A stretch of DNA of 64,000 bases from Roseivivax halotolerans (GCF_900115815.1 NZ_FOXV01000004.1:186001-250000), one strand, 5' to 3'; counted from the stretch's first letter, positions 18,423 through 27,663 are shown. Translations and numbers: made by a program. Notes: generated by a model from the sequence alone, not told the origin.

Positions 18423-18842
18423 ATGTCGAAGCGACTCCTTTTATGGTTGAACAAGCCGGATGCGGCCTGGCTCGATCCCGCGGATACGCCGCTGGCGCTC
18501 GGGGCACTTGCCGTGCACGCGGCGCGCTGCGATCTGCCGCCCGACGTGCTGGGCAGCGCGGAGCTCGATACCATTCTCGCCCGCCGGTTCGAACTGACGC
18601 GCCGGGAAGCCGCCGAGATGCGCGCGATCTGCGAGGCGCTCGCCACCGCCGTTCGCCCCGGCGAGGATCTCGCGCGGCTCATTTCCGCACATGTGCCCGA
18701 GGTCGAGCGGCGCTCGCTGGCCGATTGCATGTCCGAGGAGGTGCGTCGTCGCCGCCCCCGCGACTCCAAGCGCCTGCAAGCCTCGCTCGCCGCCCGCCTC
18801 GGCCTCGACGGCGTCACGCCCCGGCGTCCCGGGCAGATCTGA
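18423..18842 (+). CDS. TerB-like protein, 139 residues
   Basis: The all-helical product resembles a divergent TerB domain: a DTPLALGALAVHAARCD helix, DTILARRFELTRREAAEMR and a C-terminal basic region. It has fewer acidic metal-type residues than the next gene, so the assignment is tentative. The ATG at 18423 with GGTGGAG just upstream is preferred over the adjacent GTG at 18420. It lies 39 bases before a clearer TerB-like gene, suggesting a duplicated pair. Confidence 0.6.
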   Translation: MSKRLLLWLNKPDAAWLDPADTPLALGALAVHAARCDLPPDVLGSAELDTILARRFELTRREAAEMRAICEALATAVRPGEDLARLISAHVPEVERRSLADCMSEEVRRRRPRDSKRLQASLAARLGLDGVTPRRPGQI

Positions 18843-18881
18843 TCGCTTGGACATCGACGTTCTTCTGACTATCTCAGGCAA

Positions 18882-19328
18882 ATGTTCAATGATTTCCTTT
18901 CCCGGCTGATCCAGCCTGAGCCGAAACCCCTGGCCGACGAGGATGCCCGGCTGGCGCTGACCGCCCTTCTCGTTCGCGTGGCGCGCGCCGACGGGCATTT
19001 CGACCCTGACGAGCGGGCGCGTATCGACCGGATCGTCGAGACCCGGTACGGGCTCGGGGCGGAAGACGCCGTCGCACTTCGCAAGGATGCCGAAGCGCTC
19101 GAGGCCGAAGCGCCCGATACCGTTCGCTTCACCCGCGCGATCAAGGATGCGGTGCCCTACGACCATCGCTTCGCCGTGGTCGAGGCGCTGTGGTCGGTCG
19201 TTCTGGCTGACGGGTCTCGCGATCCCGAGGAAGATTCGCTGCTGCGTCTCGTTTCCAGCCTTCTGGGCCTCACCGACCAGGAAAGCGCCCGCGCCCGCCA
19301 CAGCGCGCAGGGGCAAAGCGGCGCGTGA
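18882..19328 (+). CDS. TerB family protein, 148 residues
   Basis: The product has the TerB-like helical pattern with paired acidic motifs: LLVRVARADGHFDPDERARID (about 29-49) and, in the second half, ALWSVVLADGSRDPEEDSLLRLVS. TerB-like domains occur in tellurite and stress systems and as stand-alone proteins whose role is unclear. No other ter genes are nearby, so a tellurite function should not be assumed. Hairpin 19339-19364 follows it. Confidence 0.8.
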   Translation: MFNDFLSRLIQPEPKPLADEDARLALTALLVRVARADGHFDPDERARIDRIVETRYGLGAEDAVALRKDAEALEAEAPDTVRFTRAIKDAVPYDHRFAVVEALWSVVLADGSRDPEEDSLLRLVSSLLGLTDQESARARHSAQGQSGA

Positions 19329-19338
19329 AGCGGCATTT

Positions 19339-19364
19339 GCCGGGCTGACCTTTCGTCACCCGGC
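19339..19364 (+). terminator. Hairpin after the TerB pair
   Basis: GCCGGG and TGAC (19339-19349, with a bulged C) pair with GTCA and CCCGGC (19355-19364) around CTTTC. No T-run follows, so termination efficiency is uncertain. Confidence 0.5.
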
Positions 19365-19395
19365 CCCCGCATCCTGATGGATCTGCGCTTTCACG

Positions 19396-19412
19396 TTGCA
19401 AAAGCGTCGCAA
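19396..19412. promoter_or_regulatory. TTGC-N9-GCAA inverted repeat ahead of the ABC transporter
   Basis: TTGCAAAAGCGTCGCAA lies 52 bases before the chosen GTG start of the ATPase gene. It is a plausible operator for the transporter-catabolism cluster, but short repeats of this kind also occur by chance. Confidence 0.3.
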
Positions 19413-19464
19413 ATCCCCTCTCCTTCGGGCTGATTGCAACGATCCGAGGTTCAAGCCCCCTCCC

Positions 19465-20241
19465 GTGACCGACCAAGCCCCCGTCATCGCCATCCGAGAT
19501 CTCCACAAGGCCTATGGCGCGCTCGAGGTCATCAAGGGCGTCGATATCGAAGCGCGTCGGGGCGATGTGGTCTCGCTGATCGGATCGTCGGGATCGGGCA
19601 AATCCACGCTTTTGCGCTGCGCAAACCTCCTGGAAGACAGCCAGCAGGGCGAGATTCTTTTCAAGGGCGAACCCGTCGCGTGGCGCGGCAAGGGCCATGA
19701 CCGGCACCCGGCCGACCCCAAACAGGTGCTCCGAATCCGCACCAATCTGTCCATGGTGTTCCAGCAGTTCAATCTCTGGTCACACATGACGATCCTGCAG
19801 AACGTCATGGAGGCACCGCTCACCGTCCTGAAACGCGAGCGCGGCGAGGTCGAGGCGGCCGCGCGCGGCTATCTCGACAAGGTCGGCATCGGGGACAAGT
19901 GCGATGCCTATCCGGCACAGCTCTCGGGCGGGCAGCAGCAGCGCGCGGCGATCGCGCGGGCGCTTTGCATGGAACCCGAGGCGCTTCTGTTCGACGAGCC
20001 GACATCGGCGCTCGATCCCGAGCTCGAACAGGAAGTGGTGAAAGTCATCAAGGATCTTGCGCGCGAGGGGCGAACAATGCTCATCGTGACGCATGACATG
20101 AAAATGGCGCGCGATGTGTCCAAGCACGTCGTGTTCCTGCACAAGGGCCTCATCGAAGAAGAAGGCTCACCGGATGCGCTGTTCGGCGCACCCAAATCCG
20201 AAAGGCTCCGGGGCTTTCTGAGCTCCACCATGCAGGCCTGA
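19465..20241 (+). CDS. Polar amino acid ABC transporter, ATP-binding protein (HisP/GlnQ-like)
   Basis: The 258-residue ATPase has Walker A GSSGSGKST, Q-loop FQQFNLWSHMT, signature LSGGQQQR, Walker B LLFDEPTSALD and the switch His in VTHD. The insertion between Walker A and the Q-loop (GHDRHPADPKQVLRIR) is seen in HisP-like ATPases for basic amino acids. I choose the GTG at 19465 because MTDQAPVIAIRDL fits the family start; an in-frame TTG upstream at 19396 is less likely. It is the first gene of the transporter set. Confidence 0.9.
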   Translation: MTDQAPVIAIRDLHKAYGALEVIKGVDIEARRGDVVSLIGSSGSGKSTLLRCANLLEDSQQGEILFKGEPVAWRGKGHDRHPADPKQVLRIRTNLSMVFQQFNLWSHMTILQNVMEAPLTVLKRERGEVEAAARGYLDKVGIGDKCDAYPAQLSGGQQQRAAIARALCMEPEALLFDEPTSALDPELEQEVVKVIKDLAREGRTMLIVTHDMKMARDVSKHVVFLHKGLIEEEGSPDALFGAPKSERLRGFLSSTMQA

Positions 20242-20277
20242 TACGAGCAAAAAACCATGAAAACAGGGAGACGATCC

Positions 20278-21003
20278 ATGAAAACTCTGATGATGACGGG
20301 TGCCGCGCTGGCGCTCACCGCGTCCGCCGCCTTTGCCCAGGACGTGATCCGCATGGGCACCGAAGGCGCCTACCCTCCGTATAACTACATCGACGACAAC
20401 GGCGAGCTTGCGGGCTTCGAGATCGAGCTTGGCAACGAGCTTTGCGCGCGCGCTGAGCTGACCTGCGAATGGGTGTCGAACGACTGGGATTCGATCATTC
20501 CGAACCTCGTCTCCTCGAACTACGATACGATCATGGCCGGCATGTCGATCACCGACGAGCGCGACGAGGTCATCGACTTCACACAGAACTACTACCCGCC
20601 GACCGAGAGCGCCTATGTCGGCGCGAGTGAGGAGGCCGATTTCGAGGGTGGCGTCGTCGCCGCGCAGACCGCCACGATCCAGGCGGCGCATGTCGCTGAA
20701 GGCGGCGCGGCGCTGATCGAGTTCGCCACCCCCGAAGAGACCGTCGCGGCCGTCCGCAACGGCGAAGCGGATGCGGTCTTCGCCGATTACGACTTCCTCA
20801 AGCCGATTGTCGATGCGTCGGGCGGCGAGCTGATGTTCGTCGGCGACCCGGTTCCGCTCGGCGGCGGGATCGGCATGGGTCTTCGCGAAAGCGACACCGA
20901 GCTGAAAGAGACCTTCGACACCATCATCGGCGAGATGAAGGAAGACGGAACGCTGAACGAGATGCTCGTGAAGTGGTTCGGCGAAGAGATCACCACCTAC
21001 TGA
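20278..21003 (+). CDS. Periplasmic amino acid/amine-binding protein of the ABC transporter
   Basis: This 241-residue solute-binding protein of the HisJ/ArtJ type has a signal peptide ending AAFA-QD (cleavage after Ala20). The mature domain has the family start IRMGTEGAYPPYNYID and the block GFEIELGNELCA, and then SITDERDEVIDFT. Ligand is probably a cationic amino acid or an amine, judging from the family and the downstream enzymes. The ATG at 20278 has GGGAG 8 bases upstream; the ATG at 20257 lacks one. A stem-loop after the gene may stabilise its message. Confidence 0.9.
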   Translation: MKTLMMTGAALALTASAAFAQDVIRMGTEGAYPPYNYIDDNGELAGFEIELGNELCARAELTCEWVSNDWDSIIPNLVSSNYDTIMAGMSITDERDEVIDFTQNYYPPTESAYVGASEEADFEGGVVAAQTATIQAAHVAEGGAALIEFATPEETVAAVRNGEADAVFADYDFLKPIVDASGGELMFVGDPVPLGGGIGMGLRESDTELKETFDTIIGEMKEDGTLNEMLVKWFGEEITTY

Positions 21004-21011
21004 CCGAGATG

Positions 21012-21037
21012 GGGGCGGGCCCTCGGCGGCCCGTCCC
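21012..21037 (+). other. Stem-loop between binding-protein and permease genes
   Basis: GGGGCGGGCC (21012-21021) pairs with GGCCCGTCCC (21028-21037), ten pairs with one G-U, around a 6-nt loop. No T-run follows. In ABC operons such hairpins often protect the binding-protein mRNA and lower permease expression; that role is inferred. Confidence 0.6.
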
Positions 21038-21049
21038 TCACACATCGAC

Positions 21050-21934
21050 ATGTTCGCCTTCTGCACAGATCCCGGGACGCTCGACGGTCTCGCCTGGTTT
21101 GCCTGTTACCTGACCACGGGCAAGCACCTGGCGTTCTATGGCGCGTTTGGCACGGTGCTCTTGCTTCTGGCGATCACCGCGCCTGCGGCGCTCCTCTTGG
21201 GCTTCGGCGGAGCTGTCGCGGCCCGCTCGCGCATCCCGCCCGTCTCGTGGATCGGCAAGGCCTATATCGCGATCGTGCGGGGCGTGCCCGATATCGCCTT
21301 CTTCCTGTTCTTCGTGATCGCCCTCGACCAGGGCTTCGAGTGGATCCGCCACAAGATCCGCTGTCCCGATTGGGACCAGCCGATCCGCCAGGGCTCGGAC
21401 TTCATCGTCTGTGCAGAGGCCAAGCTGCCGCTCTCGACCGCGCCGCAATGGGTGCATGAAACCTACGGCTTTCTCGTCGCGGTCCTGACCTTCGCGATCG
21501 TCTTCGGTGCCTTCGCCGCGAACGTCCTTTACGGGGCGATGCGCGCCGTGCCCCGCGCGCAAGTCGAGACCGCAGAGGCTTACGGGCTGACCCGGTCGCA
21601 AACCTTCCGGCGCATCATCGTGCCACAAATGTGGGTTTATGCGCTGCCGGGCCTGTCGAATCTCTGGATGGTTCTGATCAAGGCGACGCCGCTCCTCTTC
21701 CTTCTCGGGGTCGAGGATATCGTCTACTGGGCGCGCGACCTCGGCGGCACGAAGACCCCGCAATTCACCGATTATCCTCATGGCGATTGGCGGATGTGGT
21801 ACTTCCTGGCCCTCCTCGTCTTCTACCTTGCCTTCACCAAGCTCTCCGAGACTGTCCTCGACCGGCTGATGACCCGCCTGACACGCGGACAGGCGACCCT
21901 CGCTGGCGAAGCCCAGCGGAAGGCGGGCGCATGA
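21050..21934 (+). CDS. Amino acid ABC transporter permease (first)
   Basis: The 294-residue inner-membrane protein has about five to six helices and the HisM/HisQ-type EAA loop: ETAEAYGLTRSQTFRRIIVPQM. A segment of about 40 residues before it (IRCPDWDQPIRQ to YGFL) is probably a periplasmic insertion. It pairs with the next permease, whose ATG overlaps its stop codon (ATGA). Confidence 0.88.
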   Translation: MFAFCTDPGTLDGLAWFACYLTTGKHLAFYGAFGTVLLLLAITAPAALLLGFGGAVAARSRIPPVSWIGKAYIAIVRGVPDIAFFLFFVIALDQGFEWIRHKIRCPDWDQPIRQGSDFIVCAEAKLPLSTAPQWVHETYGFLVAVLTFAIVFGAFAANVLYGAMRAVPRAQVETAEAYGLTRSQTFRRIIVPQMWVYALPGLSNLWMVLIKATPLLFLLGVEDIVYWARDLGGTKTPQFTDYPHGDWRMWYFLALLVFYLAFTKLSETVLDRLMTRLTRGQATLAGEAQRKAGA

Positions 21935-22737
21935 GCTGTTGGGAAACCCTGGCCGATTACGGTCTGCGCTCGCTGGGCATCGGCGAGCGGCTCTTGCCGC
22001 GCTCGGATTTCACGCTCTGCCAGCAGGTCGTGCTGATCGGCTCGGGCATGATCTGGAACATCTATTTCGGCACGCTCGCGCTTCTGTCCGGTTTCTTTCT
22101 CGCGACCGCGGTGGCCGTCGGCAAGGCTGCACGGAACCCGTTCGCCCGGAAGGCGTCCGAGTGGTTCATCCTGATCTTCCGGGGCTCGCCGCTCTTTATC
22201 CAGTTCTTCTTCGCGTATTTCGTCTTCCTTTCGCTGAAATCCTCCTACCCGTTCTTCGACCCCTTCACCTCCGCCTGGCTCGGCGCGTTGATCGTGCTGT
22301 TCCTGAACACGGCCGCCTATTCGGGAGAAATCTTCTACGGCGCGCTTCTGTCGGTGCCGAAGGGTGATCTGGAAGCCGCCGACGCTTACGGTCTCACGGG
22401 ATGGACGCGCTTCCGGCGGATCACCTGGCCGACAATGCTGCGGCTAGCCTGGCCGGCCTATACGAACGAGGCGATCTTTCTCTTTCACGCAACCGCGCTC
22501 GTCTTTTTCTCGGGCTTTCCAACGCGGCAGCAAAAGGGCGATGCGCTGTATTACGCCAGCTATTTCGCCGACAAGACCTTCAATCCCTTCGTGCCCTACC
22601 CGATCCTTGCGGGCTATTTCATCCTCTTGACGCTGACGATCATCGGAATTTTCGGGCTCGCGAACCGCAGGCTCAACCGGCATCTGCCGCAGGCGCGGCG
22701 GGGCAGGCTCAAGCTGCGGATGAACCTCATTCGCTAG
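21931..22737 (+). CDS. Amino acid ABC transporter permease (second)
   Basis: This 268-residue permease has an N-terminal extension (MSCWETLADYGLRSLGIGE), then five or six helices with the EAA loop DLEAADAYGLTGWTRFRRI. It overlaps the first permease by 4 bases, so heterodimer subunits are made in a coupled way. The window between this gene and the next holds an ATTTGATCAAAT palindrome. Confidence 0.88.
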   Translation: MSCWETLADYGLRSLGIGERLLPRSDFTLCQQVVLIGSGMIWNIYFGTLALLSGFFLATAVAVGKAARNPFARKASEWFILIFRGSPLFIQFFFAYFVFLSLKSSYPFFDPFTSAWLGALIVLFLNTAAYSGEIFYGALLSVPKGDLEAADAYGLTGWTRFRRITWPTMLRLAWPAYTNEAIFLFHATALVFFSGFPTRQQKGDALYYASYFADKTFNPFVPYPILAGYFILLTLTIIGIFGLANRRLNRHLPQARRGRLKLRMNLIR

Positions 22738-22770
22738 CGCCCCCTTGCCTGCCGACGCGGCACGTGCCAG

Positions 22771-22782
22771 ATTTGATCAAAT
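22771..22782. promoter_or_regulatory. Palindrome ATTTGATCAAAT upstream of the ligase genes
   Basis: A perfect 12-bp palindrome is followed by TTTTGACAGG and lies 15 bases before the start of the first glutamine-synthetase-like gene. The AT-rich box stands out in GC-rich DNA. The TTTGATCAAA core is of the kind bound by GntR- or FadR-type regulators, but no regulator gene is adjacent. Confidence 0.45.
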
Positions 22783-22797
22783 TTTGACAGGTGGCGC

Positions 22798-24147
22798 ATG
22801 TCCTCGCTCCAGATGAAGAATTTCCTTCGGAAGAACCCGAATGTCCGCACGATCCGTGTCGCGGCCTGCGACCTCAACGGTCAGCCGCGCGGCAAACGGG
22901 TGCCATCGCGCTTTGCCGACAAGATCGTCGAGAACGGCACGCGCTTTCCGGTGTCGGTCCTGAACCTCGATATCTGGGGAGAGGATATCGACGACAGCCC
23001 GCTCGTCTTCGAAAGCGGCGACCGGGACGGCGTTCTCTTCCCGACAGAGCGCGGCTTCCTGCCCATGCCCTGGCTCGAGGCGCCGACTGCCCTTCTGCCG
23101 ATCTGGATGTTCCGCGAGGACGGGCGGCCCTATGAGGGCGATCCGCGCCATGCGCTGCGCGCCGTTCTCGACCGCTACAAGGCGCGGGGGCTGACACCGG
23201 TCGTCGCGGTGGAGCTTGAATTCTTCCTGATCGACGATTCAGGGCGCACGCTCGAGGTGCCGATCTCTCCGCGGTCCGGCAAGCGGCGCAAGGCGGCCGA
23301 GACGATGTCGATCCGCGCCCTCGACACGTTCGATATCTTCTTCACGGATCTCTACGATGCCTGCGAGGCGATGGACATTCCCGCCGATACCGCGATTTCC
23401 GAGGCGGGGCTCGGACAGTTCGAGATCAACCTCATGCATGGCGACGATGCGCTGCGCGCCGCGGACGATGCCTGGCTCTTCAAGTGGCTCGTGAAGGGTC
23501 TCGCCCGGCGGCACGGCTTCGCGGCGTCCTTCATGGCCAAGCCCTACGAGGATTATTCCGGATCAGGCATGCACGCGCATTTCTCGGTGCTGGACGAGAA
23601 GGGGCGCAACGTGTTCGACGATGGCGGGTCAAAAGGCACCGACACGCTGCGCCACGCGGTGGAAGGGTGCCTCTCGGCGATGAAGGATTCCGCACTGATC
23701 TTCGCGCCGCATCTCAATTCCTATGACCGGCTCGTGCCGGGCGCACATGCGCCGACCGGGCTCTGCTGGGCCTACGAGAACCGCACCGCGGCAATCCGGG
23801 TGCCCTCGGGCGCGCCCGCCGCTCGGCGGATCGAGCACCGTGTCTCGGGCGGCGATGTGAACCCTTACCTCTCGCTCGCCGCGATCCTTGGCGCTGCGCT
23901 CAACGGGATCGAGGATGGCCGCGAGCCGCCCGAGCCGATCACCGGCAATGCCTACGCGCTCGATCTCGATCACATGCCGGGCAACTGGTCCGATGCGATC
24001 GAACATTTCGAGAAGAGCGAGATCATGCCGCGCATCTTCCCCGAAGAGCTCATACGCAATTACCTGCTCACCAAGAAACAGGAGCGGCATTACATGGCGG
24101 AGCTGTCCCCGAAAGAGCAGGTGGAGATCTACCTCGACACGGTCTGA
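22798..24147 (+). CDS. Glutamine synthetase family protein (gamma-glutamylamine ligase type), first copy
   Basis: The 449-residue cytosolic enzyme has GS-III-like/PuuA-like layout: an N-terminal beta-Grasp part (VRTIRVAACDLNGQPRGKRVP), metal-binding VELEFFL, the ATP-site MAKPYEDYSGSGMHAHFS, and RVPSGAPAARRIEHR. Such enzymes join glutamate to an amine (putrescine, ethanolamine, isopropylamine or methylamine) rather than to ammonia. The exact amine cannot be read. It sits between an amine/amino-acid transporter and an oxidase, consistent with a gamma-glutamylation pathway. Confidence 0.85.
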   Translation: MSSLQMKNFLRKNPNVRTIRVAACDLNGQPRGKRVPSRFADKIVENGTRFPVSVLNLDIWGEDIDDSPLVFESGDRDGVLFPTERGFLPMPWLEAPTALLPIWMFREDGRPYEGDPRHALRAVLDRYKARGLTPVVAVELEFFLIDDSGRTLEVPISPRSGKRRKAAETMSIRALDTFDIFFTDLYDACEAMDIPADTAISEAGLGQFEINLMHGDDALRAADDAWLFKWLVKGLARRHGFAASFMAKPYEDYSGSGMHAHFSVLDEKGRNVFDDGGSKGTDTLRHAVEGCLSAMKDSALIFAPHLNSYDRLVPGAHAPTGLCWAYENRTAAIRVPSGAPAARRIEHRVSGGDVNPYLSLAAILGAALNGIEDGREPPEPITGNAYALDLDHMPGNWSDAIEHFEKSEIMPRIFPEELIRNYLLTKKQERHYMAELSPKEQVEIYLDTV

Positions 24148-24213
24148 GCGCGACGCCTTGCCCGAAGCGGAGGCGGGCCATACCTTCCGCGACGAACAAG
24201 ATCGGTGAGATTG

Positions 24214-24897
24214 ATGAAGATCGGCATCCTGCAGACCGGGCTCGTGGCCGAGGCGCTGGCAGAGGAACATGGCCAATACGCGGACCTTTTCGAGCGGCTC
24301 CTGGCGGGGCGCGGATTCACGTTCGAAACCTGGAACGTCGTCGAGAACGAATTCCCGTCCGGTGCGGACGCGGCGGAGGGCTGGCTCATCACCGGCTCGA
24401 AACACGGCGCTTACGAAGATCACGACTGGATTGCGCCGCTCGAGGCGCTCATCCGGGAGATCGACGCCAGCCGACGGCCGATGATCGGCGTCTGTTTCGG
24501 CCACCAGATCATCGCGCAGGCCCTCGGCGGCAAGGTGGAGAAATTCGCAGGCGGCTGGTCGGTGGGACCGCAGCGCTACGACTTCGCCGACGGGCCCCGC
24601 ACCATTCACGCCTGGCACCAGGATCAGGTAGTCGAAGCTCCGGCAGCGGCGCGCGTCGTGGCGAAGTCCGATTTTTGCGCCAATGCCGCGCTGGTCTATG
24701 GCAACCATATCTATACCGTCCAGCCGCACCCAGAATTCGGAGACGGATTCGTCAAGGGCCTTATCGACAAGCGCGGCCCCGGCGTTGTGCCGCAAGGTCA
24801 GCTTGAGGCCGCCGAGGCTGGCCTCGGCACCGAGCTTCAAAGCGCCGAGATCGCCGACCAATTCGACCGCTTTTTCCGCGGTGAGGAGCTTTTCTGA
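24214..24897 (+). CDS. Class I glutamine amidotransferase-like hydrolase
   Basis: The 227-residue protein has an intact triad: nucleophile Cys94 in GVCFGHQ, His172 and Glu174 in QPHPEF. It belongs to the stand-alone GATase type 1 group, and not to the PuuD (peptidase C26) type. In this setting it most likely removes the gamma-glutamyl group from a pathway intermediate, filling the PuuD role. The ATG at 24214 has GGTGAG 5 bases upstream; the frame opens from a GTG at 24205. Its stop overlaps the next ATG by one base. Confidence 0.85.
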   Translation: MKIGILQTGLVAEALAEEHGQYADLFERLLAGRGFTFETWNVVENEFPSGADAAEGWLITGSKHGAYEDHDWIAPLEALIREIDASRRPMIGVCFGHQIIAQALGGKVEKFAGGWSVGPQRYDFADGPRTIHAWHQDQVVEAPAAARVVAKSDFCANAALVYGNHIYTVQPHPEFGDGFVKGLIDKRGPGVVPQGQLEAAEAGLGTELQSAEIADQFDRFFRGEELF

Positions 24898-26258
24898 TGA
24901 CTGACTGGACCGAAGGTCTCCCGGACGCCGCGCGCGCCTATCTCGAGGGGCGCAGGCTCGACGAGGTCGAGTGTATCATCGCCGACATTCCCGGCATCGC
25001 GCGCGGCAAGGCGGTTCCGGCCTCGAAATTCGCGCGACAGAAGAGTTTCCACCTGCCGGATTCGATCTTCTTCCAGACGATCACCGGCGATTGGGGCGAG
25101 GCCGCCGACGAGGACGAGGGCTTCATCGAGCGCGACATGATCCTCCTGCCGGACATGTCGACCGCGACTGCCGCGCCCTGGACCGGCGACTGGACGCTGC
25201 AGGTGATCCACGACGCTTACGACCGCAAGGAGCGGCCCATTCCCTTCGCGCCGCGCAACATCCTCAAGCGGGTGGTGGATCTTTATCACGCGCAGGGCTG
25301 GAAGCCGGTGGTTGCGCCCGAGATGGAATTCTACCTCGTCGCCCGAAACACCGACCCGGCGCAGGACATCAAGCCGATGATGGGCCGTACCGGGCGGCCC
25401 GCCGCGGCGCGCCAGGCCTATTCCATGACCGCCGTGGATGAATTCGGCCCGGTCATCGACGATATCTACGATTTCGCCGAGGCGCAGGGCTTCGAGATCG
25501 ACGGCATCACCCAGGAAGGCGGCGCGGGTCAGCTCGAGATCAATCTGCGCCACGGCGATCCGGTGAAGCTCGCCGACGAGGTGTTCTGCTTCAAGCGGCT
25601 GATCCGCGAGGCGGCTTTGCGCCACGATTGCTTTGCGACCTTCATGGCGAAACCCATCGCGGACGAGCCCGGCTCGGCGATGCATATCCATCACTCGATC
25701 AACGACATCGAGACCGGCAAGTCGATCTTCTCGGGCCCGCAGGGCGGCGAGACCGACGCGTTTTTCAACTTCATCGGCGGGCTGCAGACGCACCTGCCTG
25801 CGGCGATCGCCGTGCTGGCACCTTACGTCAATTCCTACCGGCGCTACGTGCGCGACCAGGCGGCACCGATCAATCTCGAATGGGGCCGCGACAACCGCAC
25901 GACGGGCATCCGCATCCCGATCTCGGGACCGGAAAGCCGCCGGGTGGAAAACCGGCTCGCCGGCATGGATTGCAATCCCTATCTCGGCATCGCGGCCTCG
26001 CTCGCCTGCGGCTATCTCGGGATGATGGAGGAGCGCTGGCCCTCCAAGCAGTTCAAGGGCGATGCCTATGACGGAGAGGGCGACATCCCCCGCGTTCTCG
26101 GTCAGGCGCTGGAGTTCTTCGACGAGGCGACCGCGTTGCACAAGGTGCTGGGGCCCGAATTCGCGCGGGTCTACTCCATCGTGAAGCGCGCCGAATACGA
26201 GGAATTCCTGCAGGTCATCAGCCCGTGGGAGCGCGAGCACCTGCTTCTGAATGTCTGA
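24897..26258 (+). CDS. Glutamine synthetase family protein (gamma-glutamylamine ligase type), second copy
   Basis: This 453-residue paralogue of the gene at 22798 carries the same motifs: GIARGKAVP near the N-terminus, APEMEFYLV, MAKPIADEPGSAMHIHHS and RIPISGPESRRVENR. Its N-terminal quarter differs from the first copy, which suggests different amine specificity or a heteromer. It overlaps the amidotransferase by one base and the oxidase by 8 bases, so the three are one operon. Confidence 0.86.
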   Translation: MTDWTEGLPDAARAYLEGRRLDEVECIIADIPGIARGKAVPASKFARQKSFHLPDSIFFQTITGDWGEAADEDEGFIERDMILLPDMSTATAAPWTGDWTLQVIHDAYDRKERPIPFAPRNILKRVVDLYHAQGWKPVVAPEMEFYLVARNTDPAQDIKPMMGRTGRPAAARQAYSMTAVDEFGPVIDDIYDFAEAQGFEIDGITQEGGAGQLEINLRHGDPVKLADEVFCFKRLIREAALRHDCFATFMAKPIADEPGSAMHIHHSINDIETGKSIFSGPQGGETDAFFNFIGGLQTHLPAAIAVLAPYVNSYRRYVRDQAAPINLEWGRDNRTTGIRIPISGPESRRVENRLAGMDCNPYLGIAASLACGYLGMMEERWPSKQFKGDAYDGEGDIPRVLGQALEFFDEATALHKVLGPEFARVYSIVKRAEYEEFLQVISPWEREHLLLNV

Positions 26259-27576
26259 GGCGCTGCGCCCGATGAACCTTCTTCACGCCAACGATGCGCG
26301 CGGGGCCTACCCCGAGAGCTGGTACGCTGCGACATCGGAACTGCCCGACGCCGAACCGCCCCTGCGTGGCGAAACCCGTGCGGATGTCTGCGTCGTGGGC
26401 GGGGGCTACACGGGCCTGTCCGCGGCCCTTCATTTGGCCGAGGCCGGGCGCGACGTGGTGCTGCTCGAGGCGCATCGCGCGGGCTTCGGCGCATCGGGTC
26501 GGAATGGCGGACAGCTCGGCTCCGGTCAACGTGTGGACCAGCTCTCGCTCGAGAAGATGCTCGGGGCGCATGAGGCGCGGCGCTACTGGGATCTCGGCGA
26601 AGAGGCAAAGGCGCTGGTGAAGTCGCTCATTGCCCGGCATGGGATCGCGTGCAACCTGACGCCCGGCGTCGCCGAAGCGGTATCGTCCGACACCGGCGTC
26701 CGCGACGGTTTCGACCATGCAGAACACATGGAACGGGTCTACGGCTATACCCATCTCGAGGCGCTGCGCGGCGAGGATTGGCGCGCGGTCTGCGCCTCCC
26801 CGGCCTATCGGGGCGGTGTGATCGACCATGACGCGGCACATCTGCACCCGTTGCGCTTTGCCCTCGGTCTGCGCGCGGCCTGCCTTGCGGCGGGCGTTCG
26901 CATCCACGAAGGCTCCGAAGTGCATCACGTCGAAGACGGCTCGCCCGCCCTGGTGCAGACTGATGCAGACCGCGTCACTACCGAGCATGTGATCCTCGCC
27001 TGCAACGGCTATCTCGGCGGGCTGTCGGGTCAGGTCGCAGCGCGGGTGATGCCGATCAACAACTTCATCGTTGCGACCGAACCGCTGGGCGAGCGTGTCG
27101 CGGAGGTGTTGCCCCGCGATGTGGCCGTCGCCGATGACAAGTTCGTGGTGAACTACTTCCGGCTCAGCGAGGACGGGCGGCTCCTTTTTGGCGGAGGCGA
27201 GAGCTACGGCTACCGCTTCCCGAAAGATATTCGCGGTCTCGTCTCGAAGCCCATGCTGGAGATCTTCCCAAGCTTGACGGATGTCGCGCTCGACTATGCC
27301 TGGGGCGGAACGCTGGCGATCACGATGAAACGCCTCCCCTACCTCGCCCGGCCCGGGCGGCGCATCCTTGTAGCCTCGGGGTATTCGGGTCACGGCGTCG
27401 GTTCGGCCACGCAGGCGGGCAAGCTCATGGCCGACGCCATCCGCGGCGAGACGGACGGGTTCGATGCGATGGCGGCCTTGCCCACGCCGCGTTTTCCGGG
27501 AGGCGGAGCCCTGCGCACGCCGCTTCTCGTGCTTGCGATGAGCTGGTATGCGTTGCGCGATCGCCTCGGCGTCTGA
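26251..27576 (+). CDS. FAD-dependent amine oxidoreductase (gamma-glutamylputrescine oxidase-like)
   Basis: The 441-residue DAO-family flavoenzyme has a Rossmann motif VVGGGYTGLSAALHLAEAG (about 48-66), GFGASGRNGGQ for FAD and a C-terminal GYSGHGV. It resembles PuuB, which oxidises gamma-glutamylputrescine to the aldehyde with H2O2 release. The ATG at 26251 overlaps the upstream gene; an ATG at 26272 (MNLLHANDARG) is an equally plausible start and matches the family better. A PuuC-type aldehyde dehydrogenase is not found nearby. Confidence 0.85.
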   Translation: MSEALRPMNLLHANDARGAYPESWYAATSELPDAEPPLRGETRADVCVVGGGYTGLSAALHLAEAGRDVVLLEAHRAGFGASGRNGGQLGSGQRVDQLSLEKMLGAHEARRYWDLGEEAKALVKSLIARHGIACNLTPGVAEAVSSDTGVRDGFDHAEHMERVYGYTHLEALRGEDWRAVCASPAYRGGVIDHDAAHLHPLRFALGLRAACLAAGVRIHEGSEVHHVEDGSPALVQTDADRVTTEHVILACNGYLGGLSGQVAARVMPINNFIVATEPLGERVAEVLPRDVAVADDKFVVNYFRLSEDGRLLFGGGESYGYRFPKDIRGLVSKPMLEIFPSLTDVALDYAWGGTLAITMKRLPYLARPGRRILVASGYSGHGVGSATQAGKLMADAIRGETDGFDAMAALPTPRFPGGGALRTPLLVLAMSWYALRDRLGV

Positions 27577-27663
27577 GAGAAGCGTATCGCCCGCGACCCT
27601 TTACCGCTTGGCGGAGGGTGCGGGGCCAAGTAACACTGCGGCAACTTGCCGAAGGAGCGCGCC

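Noticed and set aside
18423-19328. Tellurite resistance operon
   Set aside because: Only two TerB-like proteins are present; terC, terD, terE and other partners are absent, so resistance should not be inferred.
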